The notes beneath the pieces were generated by a model. It was not told the DNA's origin, did no database searches, and saw only the letters and a program-made list of their open reading frames with translations. Below are positions 1 through 8,128 of a DNA stretch of 21,636 bases, one piece after another. Positions within the stretch are counted from its first letter, which is position 1. The number at the start of each line of letters is the position of its first letter. The stretch lies in the NCBI GenBank assembly GCA_964575335.1, contig CAZNPU010000038.1, forward strand, positions 1 to 21,636, in the 5' to 3' direction. The position numbers and the translations under genes were made by a program. This stretch comes from CAZNPU01 sp964575335. GTDB taxonomy: Bacteria > Planctomycetota > Phycisphaerae > Phycisphaerales > SM1A02.

Positions 1-255
1 GGACACATTGTCTTCAATGACAATCACTCCGACACAATCTCCACGTTCGTCCACCCCACCGTGACGTACATGCCTCAGGAGGCCACCCTGTCGGGATTCA
101 CACCGCAGCGCGACAACATCTACGCTGCGGAGTTCAATGATTATCCAACCCAAGGCAGCTACCAGGGTTCAGGCGACGCATGGCTCGGCATGTTCATCGC
201 AGCCAATGCCAACGGCTGGAACGTGACGCCGCGTTGGGATCCGCTGGACAATTGA
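1..255 (+). CDS. Prepilin-like (type II secretion pseudopilin family) protein, C-terminal part only
   Basis: The reading frame is open from the first base and stops at TGA 253-255, so only the last 84 residues are visible. They begin GHIVFNDNHSDTISTF, which resembles the 'NVxFNDNHV' segment near the C-terminus of planctomycete prepilin-type proteins (inference from family pattern). The rest is polar, with several Tyr and Trp, as in the globular head of a pseudopilin. The N-terminal methylation motif would lie upstream of the window. The neighbour at 380 starts with a canonical prepilin motif, which supports a tandem of pseudopilin genes. The exact substrate or assembly role cannot be told. 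Alternative: an unrelated secreted protein; the tandem context makes this less likely. Confidence 0.6.
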   Translation, partial: GHIVFNDNHSDTISTFVHPTVTYMPQEATLSGFTPQRDNIYAAEFNDYPTQGSYQGSGDAWLGMFIAANANGWNVTPRWDPLDN

Positions 256-274
256 TCGCCAGTACGACTGATCG

Positions 275-303
275 CTCCCGCGTCCCTCAGCAGGGGCGCG
301 GAG
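275..303 (+). terminator. Stem-loop between the two prepilin genes, possible terminator
   Basis: CTCCCGCGTCCCT (275-287) pairs with AGGGGCGCGGAG (292-303), giving about 12 base pairs with one bulged C, one G-U pair and the loop CAGC. It lies 20 bases after the stop of the first gene. It is followed by pyrimidine-rich CCTTCTTCCC rather than a clean T run, so it may be a weak terminator or an RNA-stability hairpin. Confidence 0.45.
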
Positions 304-379
304 CCTTCTTCCCGCTAAGGGATGATCGCGACATCCAAGGCTTCGTATTCTCAGCACCTATTCGTATCGGAGAACTCTT

Positions 380-973
380 ATGAACCGCAAACGTGGCTTT
401 ACCCTGATCGAGTTGCTGGTGGTCATGGCGATCATCGCGCTGCTCGTGGGCTTGCTGCTTCCTGCCTTGAGCAAGGCACGCGCAACCGCTCGACTCACCA
501 AGGACGCAACCCAAATCCGCGGCATTCACCAGTCCTGGCTGGTGTTCGCCCGCGAATCCAACGGCATCTTCCCGACCCCGGGTCTGATCCGCAGAATGGA
601 TGTCGATGGCAAGCACATTCCCGGCCGCGGTGAGGAGTGGATCGCGAAAAACGACACCGCACGCCTGCATTCGGCGCTCATCATGGCCAACTACTACACG
701 CCGGATCTGGTCGTCGGCCCCACCGAGCCCAGCGGTTTCGTGTCGGTAATGGACAACTACAACTACAGCCTGTACGACGTTCCCTCAGGCGTGTATTGGG
801 ACGACGATTTTGACGCCAAGCTCACCGCCGTCTCCAACGTGTCATACGCCAGCATGCCCATCGCCAAAGAGCGCAAGCGCCGCCAGTGGCGCGATTCAAT
901 GGATTCCTCATTCGCGATCCTCGGCAAGGGCGGCATGCTCGCCAATGAATTGATCGTGGCTCAGTGGGATTGA
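380..973 (+). CDS. Short prepilin-type protein (N-terminal methylation domain)
   Basis: Encodes 197 residues. Residues 5-15 read RGFTLIELLVV, the classical prepilin peptidase cleavage and N-methylation motif: cleavage after Gly6, methylated Phe7, and Glu at +5. A hydrophobic helix and LLPALSKARATAR follow. The product is expected in the inner membrane and then in a type II secretion or type IV pilus-like fibre. The start is supported by GGAGA at 369-373. The segment SMPIAKERKRRQWRDSMDSSFAILG resembles the region that in related planctomycete proteins precedes a further C-terminal part with an NDNH segment. Here the frame ends about 15 residues later, and a strong terminator begins 37 bases after the stop, so the protein looks C-terminally short compared with relatives (recalled pattern, not computed). 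Confidence 0.85.
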   Translation: MNRKRGFTLIELLVVMAIIALLVGLLLPALSKARATARLTKDATQIRGIHQSWLVFARESNGIFPTPGLIRRMDVDGKHIPGRGEEWIAKNDTARLHSALIMANYYTPDLVVGPTEPSGFVSVMDNYNYSLYDVPSGVYWDDDFDAKLTAVSNVSYASMPIAKERKRRQWRDSMDSSFAILGKGGMLANELIVAQWD

Positions 974-1009
974 TCAGTCGATTCTCCCACCAGCAGACCA
1001 GTCAATCAG

Positions 1010-1035
1010 CCCCCGGCTACCGGCCGGGGGTTTTT
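1010..1035 (+). terminator. Rho-independent terminator after the prepilin gene
   Basis: CCCCCGGC (1010-1017) and GCCGGGGG (1023-1030) form a perfect 8-bp GC stem with a 5-base loop, directly followed by TTTTT (1031-1035). It closes the prepilin transcript. It also argues that the nfeD gene downstream starts well after this point, although its reading frame is open back to 964. Confidence 0.9.
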
Positions 1036-1093
1036 CATTTGTTCATGTTGCATCTCCCAAACCGCCCGCCCAACAGGACATTCATTTCTTCAA

Positions 1094-1124
1094 TTCAAGC
1101 CCGGCGCATTTGGCTATCTATACT
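1094..1124 (+). promoter_or_regulatory. Possible promoter of the nfeD operon
   Basis: TATACT at 1119-1124 is a good -10 match. The best -35 candidate is TTCAAG at 1094-1099, weak and 19 bases away. It lies between the terminator at 1010-1035 and the likely nfeD start at 1210, where a promoter must exist. Only the -10 is convincing. Confidence 0.3.
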
Positions 1125-1209
1125 TACCCAGTCATCTGCGTGCCGCCTGCAGCACGTAACGGGTCACCCTGGTGCAGTCTCACAGTTCGCCATGAGGAAA
1201 CTTCCGTTC

Positions 1210-2973
1210 ATGCCGACCTCTCCTATCCGGTCACGGCTGCGTCCGTTGCGGCTTGTCGTGCTGGCGGTTTTATGCGGCCTGGCGGGCATGCTTGAAGCAC
1301 TTGCTGTCGCTCAGCAGCAGACTCCTGCCGCCCCCGCTGCTGCGCCTGCTCTGGTGCCGGCCTATCGCCAGGCCAACCAAGTCGCTGTGCTCACTGTGGA
1401 CGGGGTGATCGACAGCGTTACTTACACCTCGCTTGAGCGGCGGATCAGACAAGCGGTAGCTGATGGCGCTGATGCGATCGTGCTCGACATCAATACGCCC
1501 GGCGGTGATCTCTTTGCGACCCTGGACATCTGCAGCCTGCTGAAGGATCGCAGCATTACCCCAGCCAATACGGTGGCGTGGATTCATCCCACCGCCTTCT
1601 CTGCCGGCACGATCATTGCGCTGGCCTGCCGCGAGATTGTGGTTTCTCCGAACGCCACGCTTGGCGACGCAGCGCCCATTGCGACCGGTCCGCTGGGCAT
1701 GCTGCAGAATCTTGCTCCGACTGAACGTGCAAAGCTGCTTGCGCCCCTGCAGACTGAAATCATCGATTCAGCCCGGCGCAATCACTACGACGAAAACCTC
1801 GTACGCGGGTTCATCGAACTGGGCTGGGAACTGTGGCTGATTGAGAACATCCATACCGGTGAGCGCGTGGTGGTCGATCCGTCGGAATACGAGCGAGTGT
1901 TCGGCGAAGCGCCGCCGGCTCAGCCTGTCCCGCAGCCGCCGCAGGTCAGCGGCCAGGGCATCTCACCTTGGGTGAACAAAGCGGTGCCTCGAACCTCAGA
2001 CACTGCTGGGCTTGATGAAGAAGCCCTCCGCAAACAGGCAGAGCGGGAAAGCGCGTTGCCGCCGGTACGTCAGCCGCTGACCGATGCTGACCGCGGCAAC
2101 TGGCGACTGATCACGCGCGTCAATGATGGCAACTCATTGCTGACGCTTCGGGCCGATGAAGCGATTTTCTACGGTCTGGCGGTGCGGACGATCGCCAACG
2201 ATGCCGAGCTGCAAACATTCTTCAACGCTCAGCAGGTGGTGCGCTACGACACCACATGGTCGGAATCGCTGGTTCGATTTCTCGTCAATCCGATCGTGCG
2301 GGCGGTGCTGCTGATCATCTTTCTGGTGTCTTTGTTCATTGAACTGGCGGCCCCGGGACTGGGCATCTTCGGCGCCACAGCGCTTGCCGCCCTGCTGCTG
2401 CTCATCGGTGCGCCATACCTGGCTGGCATGGCGGAATGGTGGGATATCCTGCTGATCGTGGTGGGCCTGCTGCTAGTGGTGATTGAGCTGTTCCTGTTGC
2501 CGGGCATGGGCATACCCGGAATCATCGGCGTACTATGCCTGCTTGTGGGCATGGTTGGAACGTTCATCACCGGCGACATTACAACCTCGGGCGGTCAATC
2601 GCAGCTTTGGACCGGGTTAGCCACCACGCTCACAGCCGTATTCGCCGCTGGCGTGATCATCTGGTTTATCTCGCGACAGTTGCATTCTTTCCCTGTGCTG
2701 AATCAAATCATTTTGACGACTGAGCTCAAGGATTCATCCGATACGGCACGATCATCCAGCGGATTGCTGCAGGCCATGGGCACGGTGCAACCGGCGCTGG
2801 AGGCGGGAATGACCGGCATTGCGGAAACCGATCTGAGGCCATCGGGCCGCGCCAACATCAACGGCCGCATGGTGGATGTCAGTTCGGTGGGGCCGTACAT
2901 TGCACGCGGTACGCCGATTCGCGTGGTGTCGGTGGGCCGATTCGTGATTGAAGTTGAGGAGGCAAGCGAATGA
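1210..2973 (+). CDS. nfeD: NfeD-family membrane-bound serine protease, long form
   Basis: About 587 residues. A basic N-terminus and hydrophobic stretch (LRLVVLAVLCGLAG) act as signal peptide or anchor. A ClpP-like protease domain follows, with FSAGTII carrying the probable nucleophile Ser131 and a Lys in ERAKLLAP as a plausible partner. A Pro-rich linker precedes a cluster of membrane helices at about residues 360-460, one more helix near 470-490, and the C-terminal OB-fold NfeD domain (MGTVQPALEAGMTGIAET onward). Long NfeD proteins cleave or process membrane proteins and are genetically linked to flotillin or stomatin, which fits floA downstream. Start: ATG 1210 is preceded by GAGGA at 1195-1199. 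ATG 1192 is also in frame but lacks a ribosome site. The frame is open to 964, but that would cross the terminator. The stop overlaps the next start (ATGA). Confidence 0.9.
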   Translation: MPTSPIRSRLRPLRLVVLAVLCGLAGMLEALAVAQQQTPAAPAAAPALVPAYRQANQVAVLTVDGVIDSVTYTSLERRIRQAVADGADAIVLDINTPGGDLFATLDICSLLKDRSITPANTVAWIHPTAFSAGTIIALACREIVVSPNATLGDAAPIATGPLGMLQNLAPTERAKLLAPLQTEIIDSARRNHYDENLVRGFIELGWELWLIENIHTGERVVVDPSEYERVFGEAPPAQPVPQPPQVSGQGISPWVNKAVPRTSDTAGLDEEALRKQAERESALPPVRQPLTDADRGNWRLITRVNDGNSLLTLRADEAIFYGLAVRTIANDAELQTFFNAQQVVRYDTTWSESLVRFLVNPIVRAVLLIIFLVSLFIELAAPGLGIFGATALAALLLLIGAPYLAGMAEWWDILLIVVGLLLVVIELFLLPGMGIPGIIGVLCLLVGMVGTFITGDITTSGGQSQLWTGLATTLTAVFAAGVIIWFISRQLHSFPVLNQIILTTELKDSSDTARSSSGLLQAMGTVQPALEAGMTGIAETDLRPSGRANINGRMVDVSSVGPYIARGTPIRVVSVGRFVIEVEEASE

Positions 2974-3545
2974 CCTTACAGGTGCTGGCCCAAGCCGTGC
3001 CGAGTACCAACGGCGGAAACGAGACGCTGCTGCTTTGGGGCTTTATCCTGTTCGGTGCTGCGCTGCTGCTCCTGGTGATTGAATTGTTTGTGCCTTCCGG
3101 CGGGCTTATTGGGCTTCTCTCGGGTGTGGCGGTGATCGGTTCGATCGTGGCGTTTTTCATGTACGACACCGCGCTGGGCGCAGTGGCGCTGATTTCGTAC
3201 ATCGTGCTGGTTCCGATCGTTGGATTCTTCTTATTCAAGTTCTGGCTGAACTCGCCGCTGGCGCGCAACATGATACTTGGCGATCTGGACGATTCGGACA
3301 TTCAGGCCGAGGGCGAGGGGCATCCGTCGATGTCGCCTGATCAGGTCCGACAGAGTCGCATGGCGCAGTTGCAATTGCTGATCGGCGTGGAAGGCGAGAC
3401 GGTCACGCCGCTGCGGCCGGTCGGGATTGTGAAGATTCAGGGACAGCGCATCGACGCCATGGCTGAATCGGGCATGATCGATCCCGGCATGCCGGTCGTC
3501 GTCACCGATGTGTATGACAATCAGATTAAGGTGCGTGCATTGTGA
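2970..3545 (+). CDS. NfeD-family protein, short form (membrane helices plus OB-fold)
   Basis: Encodes 191 residues. A predicted hydrophobic region at about residues 20-95 contains two to three helices (LLLWGFILFGAALLLLVIEL; LIGLLSGVAVIGSIVAFF; ALISYIVLVPIVGFFLF). A soluble C-terminal domain follows: GVEGETVTPLRPVGIVKI then IDPGMPVVVTDVYDNQIKV, the typical NfeD OB-fold with the 'G..G.a.t.LrP.G' motif. It lacks the ClpP-like protease domain, so it probably works as a partner or scaffold of the long NfeD and FloA in the membrane. The ATGA overlap with the upstream gene, together with GAGGAGG at about 2956-2962, indicates translational coupling. The family call is firm; the specific role is inferred. 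Confidence 0.88.
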   Translation: MTLQVLAQAVPSTNGGNETLLLWGFILFGAALLLLVIELFVPSGGLIGLLSGVAVIGSIVAFFMYDTALGAVALISYIVLVPIVGFFLFKFWLNSPLARNMILGDLDDSDIQAEGEGHPSMSPDQVRQSRMAQLQLLIGVEGETVTPLRPVGIVKIQGQRIDAMAESGMIDPGMPVVVTDVYDNQIKVRAL

Positions 3546-3668
3546 GGGTGAATGTATTTCGCAGCAGTGCGCGTTGCACGCAGCAGCGAGGGATTGGCGG
3601 AGGATCGGATATCACCAGATGGCGTATGCTGGTAAGCTGGATGCGTCGACTTTTCTAATGTATTCTTG

Positions 3669-3689
3669 AACGCTGCTTTGGACAGCGTT
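3669..3689 (+). repeat. Perfect inverted repeat in the floA leader
   Basis: AACGCTG (3669-3675) and CAGCGTT (3683-3689) are perfect complements around a 7-base loop, 31 bases before the floA start. No T run follows, so it is not a terminator. It could be a leader hairpin or an operator in the 175-base gap between the short nfeD gene and floA. Confidence 0.4.
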
Positions 3690-3720
3690 TGACAGGCAAC
3701 AGCGCGAAAGGCACAGACAC

Positions 3721-4722
3721 ATGAGCATGTTTTTAGTCGGCGTTGTTATTGTCGCCGTTGTCATCGTCCTCATCGTCATAGTCGTCAGCGTGCAATACCT
3801 GAGCCTCTGGTTCCAGGCATTGCTCTCCGGCGCACGTGTGGGATTGATTGACCTCATCATGATGCGCTTCCGCCGGGTTGATCCGCGCACGATCGTCATC
3901 AACCGGATCAGCGCAAAGAAGGCGGGACTTGATCTGTCGACAAATCAGCTTGAATCGCATTATCTGGCCGGCGGCCGCGTGACGAACGTGGTGCGTGCGA
4001 TGATCGCTGCGGAAAAGGCGAAAATTGATCTGCCCTGGGATCGCGCAACGGCGATTGACCTGGCCGGCCGCGACATTCTCGAAGCGGTGAAGACTTCGGT
4101 CGATCCCAAGGTCATCGACTGCCCCAGTCCGGCTTCGGGCAAGGCCACGATCGACGCGGTGGCCAAGGACGGCATTCAGCTCAAGGCCAAGGCCCGCGTG
4201 ACGGTGCGAACCAACATTGCCCGACTGGTCGGCGGCGCGACGGAAGAAACCATCATCGCGCGCGTCGGCGAGGGCATCATCTCCACCATCGGCTCCTCCG
4301 CAAGCCACCTGGCAGTGCTGGAAAATCCCGACAAGATTTCCAAGACCGTGTTGGCGAAGGGACTTGATGCAGGCACAGCGTTTGAGATTCTGTCCATTGA
4401 CATCGCTGACGTTGACGTAGGCGACAACATCGGCGCTCAGTTGCAGGCGCATCAGGCCGAAGCCGACAAGAAGCGCTTCCAGGCCGAGGCGGAAAAGCGT
4501 CGCGCGATGGCCGTTGCGCAGGAAACCGAATACATGGCCGAGGCGCAAAAGAACCGCGCACTGGTAATTCTGGCCGAGGCGGAAATTCCCAAGGCCATCG
4601 CCGAGGCGTTCCGCAAAGGTCAGCTTGGCATCATGGACTACTATCGCATGAAGAACGTGATGGCCGACACAGCGATGCGCGATTCGATCGCCGGCAGCGA
4701 CGGCCCGGACATCAAATCATGA
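3721..4722 (+). CDS. floA: Flotillin-like protein FloA (SPFH domain)
   Basis: Encodes 333 residues, the normal length for FloA (formerly UPF0365/YqfA). An N-terminal hydrophobic helix (about residues 3-25) is followed by a second apolar segment. Characteristic blocks are present: NQLESHYLAGGRV, AIDLAGRDILEAVK, RLVGGATEETIIARVGEGI, ENPDKISKTVLAKGLDAGTAFEI and SIDIADVDVGDNIGA. An Ala/Glu/Lys-rich coiled coil (QAEADKKRFQAEAEKRRAM...) and a C-terminal LGIMDYYRMKN segment complete it. FloA oligomerises in the membrane and organises functional microdomains; in Bacillus it sits in an operon with NfeD (YqeZ), exactly as here. The start is ATGAGCATG, with two possible ATGs six bases apart and a weak GAAAGG upstream. 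Confidence 0.95.
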   Translation: MSMFLVGVVIVAVVIVLIVIVVSVQYLSLWFQALLSGARVGLIDLIMMRFRRVDPRTIVINRISAKKAGLDLSTNQLESHYLAGGRVTNVVRAMIAAEKAKIDLPWDRATAIDLAGRDILEAVKTSVDPKVIDCPSPASGKATIDAVAKDGIQLKAKARVTVRTNIARLVGGATEETIIARVGEGIISTIGSSASHLAVLENPDKISKTVLAKGLDAGTAFEILSIDIADVDVGDNIGAQLQAHQAEADKKRFQAEAEKRRAMAVAQETEYMAEAQKNRALVILAEAEIPKAIAEAFRKGQLGIMDYYRMKNVMADTAMRDSIAGSDGPDIKS

Positions 4723-4777
4723 TCTGCGCGTGCGGGCGTTGTGCCTGACGTTGACATCGCAAAGCAGCATCCAGATT

Positions 4778-4814
4778 CAGGCGAATGTCCGTTGCCGCAT
4801 TCGCCTGTTTTGTT
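4778..4814 (+). terminator. Rho-independent terminator of the nfeD-floA operon
   Basis: CAGGCGAATG (4778-4787) and CATTCGCCTG (4798-4807) form a perfect 10-bp stem with a 10-base loop, followed by TTTTGTT. It lies 55 bases after the floA stop. Confidence 0.9.
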
Positions 4815-4940
4815 GGCTTTTTCTCATGATTGCCGATAATGCCCTGCCACACGTCTGGCCGACGCACAGCGGCTCCAGGATGGCGGCGGTGCGGCAGGCT
4901 GGCGATTGGCGTACATACTGACTGCTCCCTGCGCCGTTCG

Positions 4941-5690
4941 ATGCCTACGCTGCACATCGTCATCCCTGTTTTCAATGAGCCAAGCACGCTGGAGCCGTGC
5001 CTGCGACGTGTTCTGGCGGCTCCGCTGCCGCCTGGATGGCGCCGTCAGATTGAACTGGTGGATGACCATTCCGATGCTGACCATTTTCCCGCTGTTGAAC
5101 AGCTTCTCCAGCAGCTCAAATCGGAAAATCAGCCCGTGGCGTTTCATCATCACACGTTCAACCGCGGCAAAGGCGCTGCGCTGCAGACCGGATTTGATGC
5201 CATTCTCGCCTCGGACGCGCCGGATGATGATCTGGTGATTATCCAGGACGCTGATTTGGAATACGACCCCAACGACTACGCGGCGCTCATGCAGCCGATC
5301 ATCGACGGCGACGCCGATGCGGTGCTCGGCACGCGCTGGGGAAGCCATTACCACTACAAGTCGCTGAAGCATCGAATTCACGCCTGGGGCAACGCAGTAC
5401 TGACGGCTTTGAGCAACGCGATGACCGGATACCGCGTCAGCGACATGGAGTGCTGTTACAAAGTGTTTAGCGTGGGATTGCTGCGCTCGCTGCGCCCACT
5501 GCTGACCGAACAGCGTTTCGGCATCGAGCCGCAGATCGTTGCAGGCTTGTCGCGACTGGGAGCGCATGTTGCTGAAGTGCCGGTGCGCTACGATCCCCGC
5601 GGCATGACTGCGGGCAAGAAAATCGGCTGGAAAGACGGCGTGCGCGCGCTTCTGGTCATCGCGCGGGAACGCTTTCGAACCGCGCCATGA
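4941..5690 (+). CDS. Family 2 glycosyltransferase (polyprenyl-phosphate/dolichol-phosphate sugar type)
   Basis: About 249 residues from ATG 4941. The GT-A fold starts at once: TLHIVIPVFNE at residues 3-13, then VDDHSDAD, then the donor-site block NRGKGAALQTGFDAI. The metal-binding region is IQDADLEYDPNDY, and the C-terminal half contains VLGTRWG, CCYKVF, FGIEPQI and the tail VRYDPRGMTAGKKIGWKDG. This is the pattern of soluble or peripheral GT2 enzymes that transfer a sugar to a lipid phosphate or a cell-envelope glycan. The acceptor is unknown. An in-frame extension back to TTG 4830 exists but adds no conserved sequence; no clear ribosome site is seen for either start. The stop overlaps the start of the next gene, a membrane protein often found with such enzymes. 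Confidence 0.85.
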   Translation: MPTLHIVIPVFNEPSTLEPCLRRVLAAPLPPGWRRQIELVDDHSDADHFPAVEQLLQQLKSENQPVAFHHHTFNRGKGAALQTGFDAILASDAPDDDLVIIQDADLEYDPNDYAALMQPIIDGDADAVLGTRWGSHYHYKSLKHRIHAWGNAVLTALSNAMTGYRVSDMECCYKVFSVGLLRSLRPLLTEQRFGIEPQIVAGLSRLGAHVAEVPVRYDPRGMTAGKKIGWKDGVRALLVIARERFRTAP

Positions 5691-6691
5691 CAACGTCGAC
5701 TGCTCAATCATCATTATCTCTCCTGCCGCCTCGCAAGCTGCTGGCGCAACTGCTGGGGTTTGCACTGGGTGTGGGATTGTTGATCTGGTGCATTCGCACA
5801 GCGGTGCATAACGGAGGTGAAGGATGGCAGCGCCTGCGCGATGCTGATCCTTTGCTGTTGGCTGGTCTTGTCGCCTGCACGCTTGCAAGCCTCGCGGCCA
5901 ACGGCGCGATCTTCTGGCTGGTGATCAAGCCCGTTGCGTCGTTGCGATTCCATCACATGCAACTGCTCAATCTGGTAGCGGCGATACTGAACTACGCGCC
6001 GGTTCGCGCGGGACTGATTGCGCGCATCGCTTATCACCTGCGCGTCGATCAACTGCCGGTGCTTGTGCTGGGCGGATGGCTTGCGGCAATCGGATACACC
6101 ATGCTGATTTCGCTCACAGCGGTGCTGCTGGCGACGATTCTGCGACAGCATTACGCGTGGTCGTGGCTGACGTGGGCAGGCGTACTTGGCGGCCTGCTGG
6201 GACTGCTGGGGCTGCTGACTATGGCGGGCATCGCGCTGGGGCAGCAGGTCGTGGGCAGAGAAATGGTGCAGCGCGTCGGCAAGGGCATGCACGAGATGCT
6301 TAGCAGACCAGCAATACTGTGGGGCGCGATCGGCTTGCGGCTGATTGACATTGCCGGCTTCGTCGGCCGCATGGCGTGCGCAGCAGCGATTCTCAAGTTG
6401 CCGCTTTCGGGTTCGCAGATTGTGCTGCTGGCGGTGATCGCCATGGCGGTGAGTCTGTTTCCGCTCGGGCGCGTCGGGTATCGGGAAGCGGGCGTGGCGT
6501 TCTTTGCGCAGTATCTTGGAATGAGCGGCGAGGACTTCGAGGCGGCGCGAAGCCAGCTTGCACTGATCGAATCAGCAGGTGAAGCCATCGTGGCGATTCC
6601 ACTTGGTGCGCTGGCTTTGCTGTGGTATCGCAAGCGGTGGATCAGTGCAGCGCAGCGCCGCTTGCCGTCTCCAGTCGAATCAACCGAATAG
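5687..6691 (+). CDS. UPF0104 / lysylphosphatidylglycerol synthase TM-like membrane protein (flippase-like)
   Basis: Encodes 334 residues with about seven to eight hydrophobic segments spread over the whole length. The first is LLGFALGVGLLIWCI; the last is IVAIPLGALALLWYRKR. The layout and the motif FPLGRVGYREAGVAFF match the LPG_synthase_TM/UPF0104 family, where a 'P.GG.G..E' signature lies before the last helices. It lacks the soluble aminoacyl-transfer domain of MprF, so it is not a lysyl-PG synthase. Members near GT2 genes are thought to handle lipid-linked sugars, but the function is unproven. The start ATG overlaps the glycosyltransferase stop (ATGA), so translation is coupled. Confidence 0.82.
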   Translation: MTTSTAQSSLSLLPPRKLLAQLLGFALGVGLLIWCIRTAVHNGGEGWQRLRDADPLLLAGLVACTLASLAANGAIFWLVIKPVASLRFHHMQLLNLVAAILNYAPVRAGLIARIAYHLRVDQLPVLVLGGWLAAIGYTMLISLTAVLLATILRQHYAWSWLTWAGVLGGLLGLLGLLTMAGIALGQQVVGREMVQRVGKGMHEMLSRPAILWGAIGLRLIDIAGFVGRMACAAAILKLPLSGSQIVLLAVIAMAVSLFPLGRVGYREAGVAFFAQYLGMSGEDFEAARSQLALIESAGEAIVAIPLGALALLWYRKRWISAAQRRLPSPVESTE

Positions 6692-6811
6692 TGCTGAATT
6701 CCGGCTTCGCGCTTTGATCTGCCGGCTTAGGCTGGAGTCATTGCTTCGCACCGATGCGCACCGGCGCTGCGCATTGACCGCTTGTATGCCTAACGCCTCG
6801 GGAGATCTGTC

Positions 6812-8101
6812 ATGCACGTCTGTGTTGTCCGCGACCTGCTTTCTGGTGCGCTTTGTGCCCTGTTCGCATCGCTGCATGTTCACGCGCAGCAGGATCCGCC
6901 TCAGACAATCGATCAACCAGTGCAGGCGAACATTCTCATGCCGACGCGACTGCCTGCAAGCGATCAGAACGTCGCACGCCTGAATGTGCCTGCTGGATTT
7001 CGCATTGAGAAATTCGCGGAGAACCTGGGCAACACACGCGAAATTGCGATCCGTGACGACGGCACGGTGTACGTCACACGCCGCAATCAGGGCGATTGTC
7101 TCATGCTTCGCGATGTTGACGGCGACGGCAAGGCAGAGTTCATGCGAATCGTCGCGCAACGCCCGCATCTGCACGGCATCGCGATCCGCAATAATCAGAT
7201 GTATCTCGCCACCGTGCGCGAACTATATGTTGCGTCAATCAATGACGACGGCACGCTGGGCGAATTGGTTCTGCTTATCGACGATCTGCCCGATGGGGGC
7301 CAGCATCCGAATCGCACCATGAAATTCGGACCGGACGGCATGCTGTACATTTCCATCGGCAGCACGTGCAACGCCTGTGAGGAAACCAACCCCGAACATG
7401 CTTCGCTCCTGCAGGTCAAGCCCGACGGCTCTTCCCGCCGCATTTACGCTTCGGGTTTGCGCAACACCTTCGGTTTTGATTGGCATCCGCAGACCGATGA
7501 ACTGTGGGGCATGGATCACGGCATGGATTGGCTGGGCGATAACGCGCAACATGAGGAACTCAACCGCATCATCGAGGGCGGCCACTATGGCTGGCCGTAT
7601 ATCTATGACGATGGCAAGCGCACGCCGCACCGCTCGCCGACGCATGTGACCTTTGAAGAGTTCGCCAGCCTCGCCATCGATCCGGCGCTGTTGTATACGC
7701 CGCATGCCGCCGCCATGCAGATGTCGTTTTACGACGCTGATCAGTTTCCTGCTGAATATCGCGGCGATGCATTCGTCACGATGCGCGGGTCGTGGAATCG
7801 GCGGCCGCCCAGCGGATACGAAGTTGTGCGCATTCGCTTTGACGATAACGGCCAGCCTGTTGCATTCGAGCCGTTCATCACCGGTTGGCTGGTGGAGCAG
7901 GAAGACGGTTCGTATGCGCACTTCGGACGCCTGGTGGGACTGGCGATTGCGCCAAACGGCTCGCTGATGTTTTGTGATGACACCAACGGGGTGATCTATC
8001 GCGTGACGTACGACAGCCGCAGCGCCGATCCCCAGGCGCAGTCGGACACAACGCCGGAGGCTGATCATGACGCCGTCTTACCCGTTGCTGATCAGCCCTG
8101 A
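6812..8101 (+). CDS. Secreted PQQ-dependent sugar dehydrogenase (glucose/sorbosone dehydrogenase family)
   Basis: Encodes 429 residues. Signal peptide: LLSGALCALFASLHVHAQ, cleavage expected after HAQ or close by. The mature protein is a predicted six-bladed propeller: VPAGFRIEKFAENLGNTREIAI at the start, then HLHGIAIRN (likely catalytic-base His region) and GGQHPNRTMKFGPDGMLYIS. STCNACEETNPEHA has a Cys pair typical of the sorbosone dehydrogenase subgroup. ASGLRNTFGFDWHP, ELWGMDHGMDWLGD and GGHYGWPYIYDD follow. Members oxidise aldoses or sorbosone with PQQ in the periplasm; the natural substrate here is unknown. GGAG at 6801-6804 supports the start. It appears to be the first gene of a unit with the two PEBP genes (27-base gap to the next). 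Confidence 0.88.
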   Translation: MHVCVVRDLLSGALCALFASLHVHAQQDPPQTIDQPVQANILMPTRLPASDQNVARLNVPAGFRIEKFAENLGNTREIAIRDDGTVYVTRRNQGDCLMLRDVDGDGKAEFMRIVAQRPHLHGIAIRNNQMYLATVRELYVASINDDGTLGELVLLIDDLPDGGQHPNRTMKFGPDGMLYISIGSTCNACEETNPEHASLLQVKPDGSSRRIYASGLRNTFGFDWHPQTDELWGMDHGMDWLGDNAQHEELNRIIEGGHYGWPYIYDDGKRTPHRSPTHVTFEEFASLAIDPALLYTPHAAAMQMSFYDADQFPAEYRGDAFVTMRGSWNRRPPSGYEVVRIRFDDNGQPVAFEPFITGWLVEQEDGSYAHFGRLVGLAIAPNGSLMFCDDTNGVIYRVTYDSRSADPQAQSDTTPEADHDAVLPVADQP

Positions 8102-8128
8102 CTGATCATTGCTCTGAGGAGTTGCACC

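Noticed and set aside
964..1209. Longer NfeD start at GTG 964
   Set aside because: It would overlap the previous gene and read through a strong terminator; the added residues lack a signal-peptide-like start, whereas ATG 1210 has a ribosome site and a signal peptide right after it.
3733..4548. Long - strand open frame (271 codons) opposite floA
   Set aside because: It is antisense to a clearly conserved FloA, its product is His/Asp/Arg-rich without motifs, and no ribosome site is seen.
4824..5888. Long - strand open frame (354 codons) opposite the GT2 gene
   Set aside because: The + strand glycosyltransferase motifs explain the sequence; the antisense product is low-complexity Arg/Gln/His-rich.
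6754..6774. Hairpin ATGCGCA/TGCGCAT as a terminator after the UPF0104 gene
   Set aside because: No T run follows; it may be a chance dyad.
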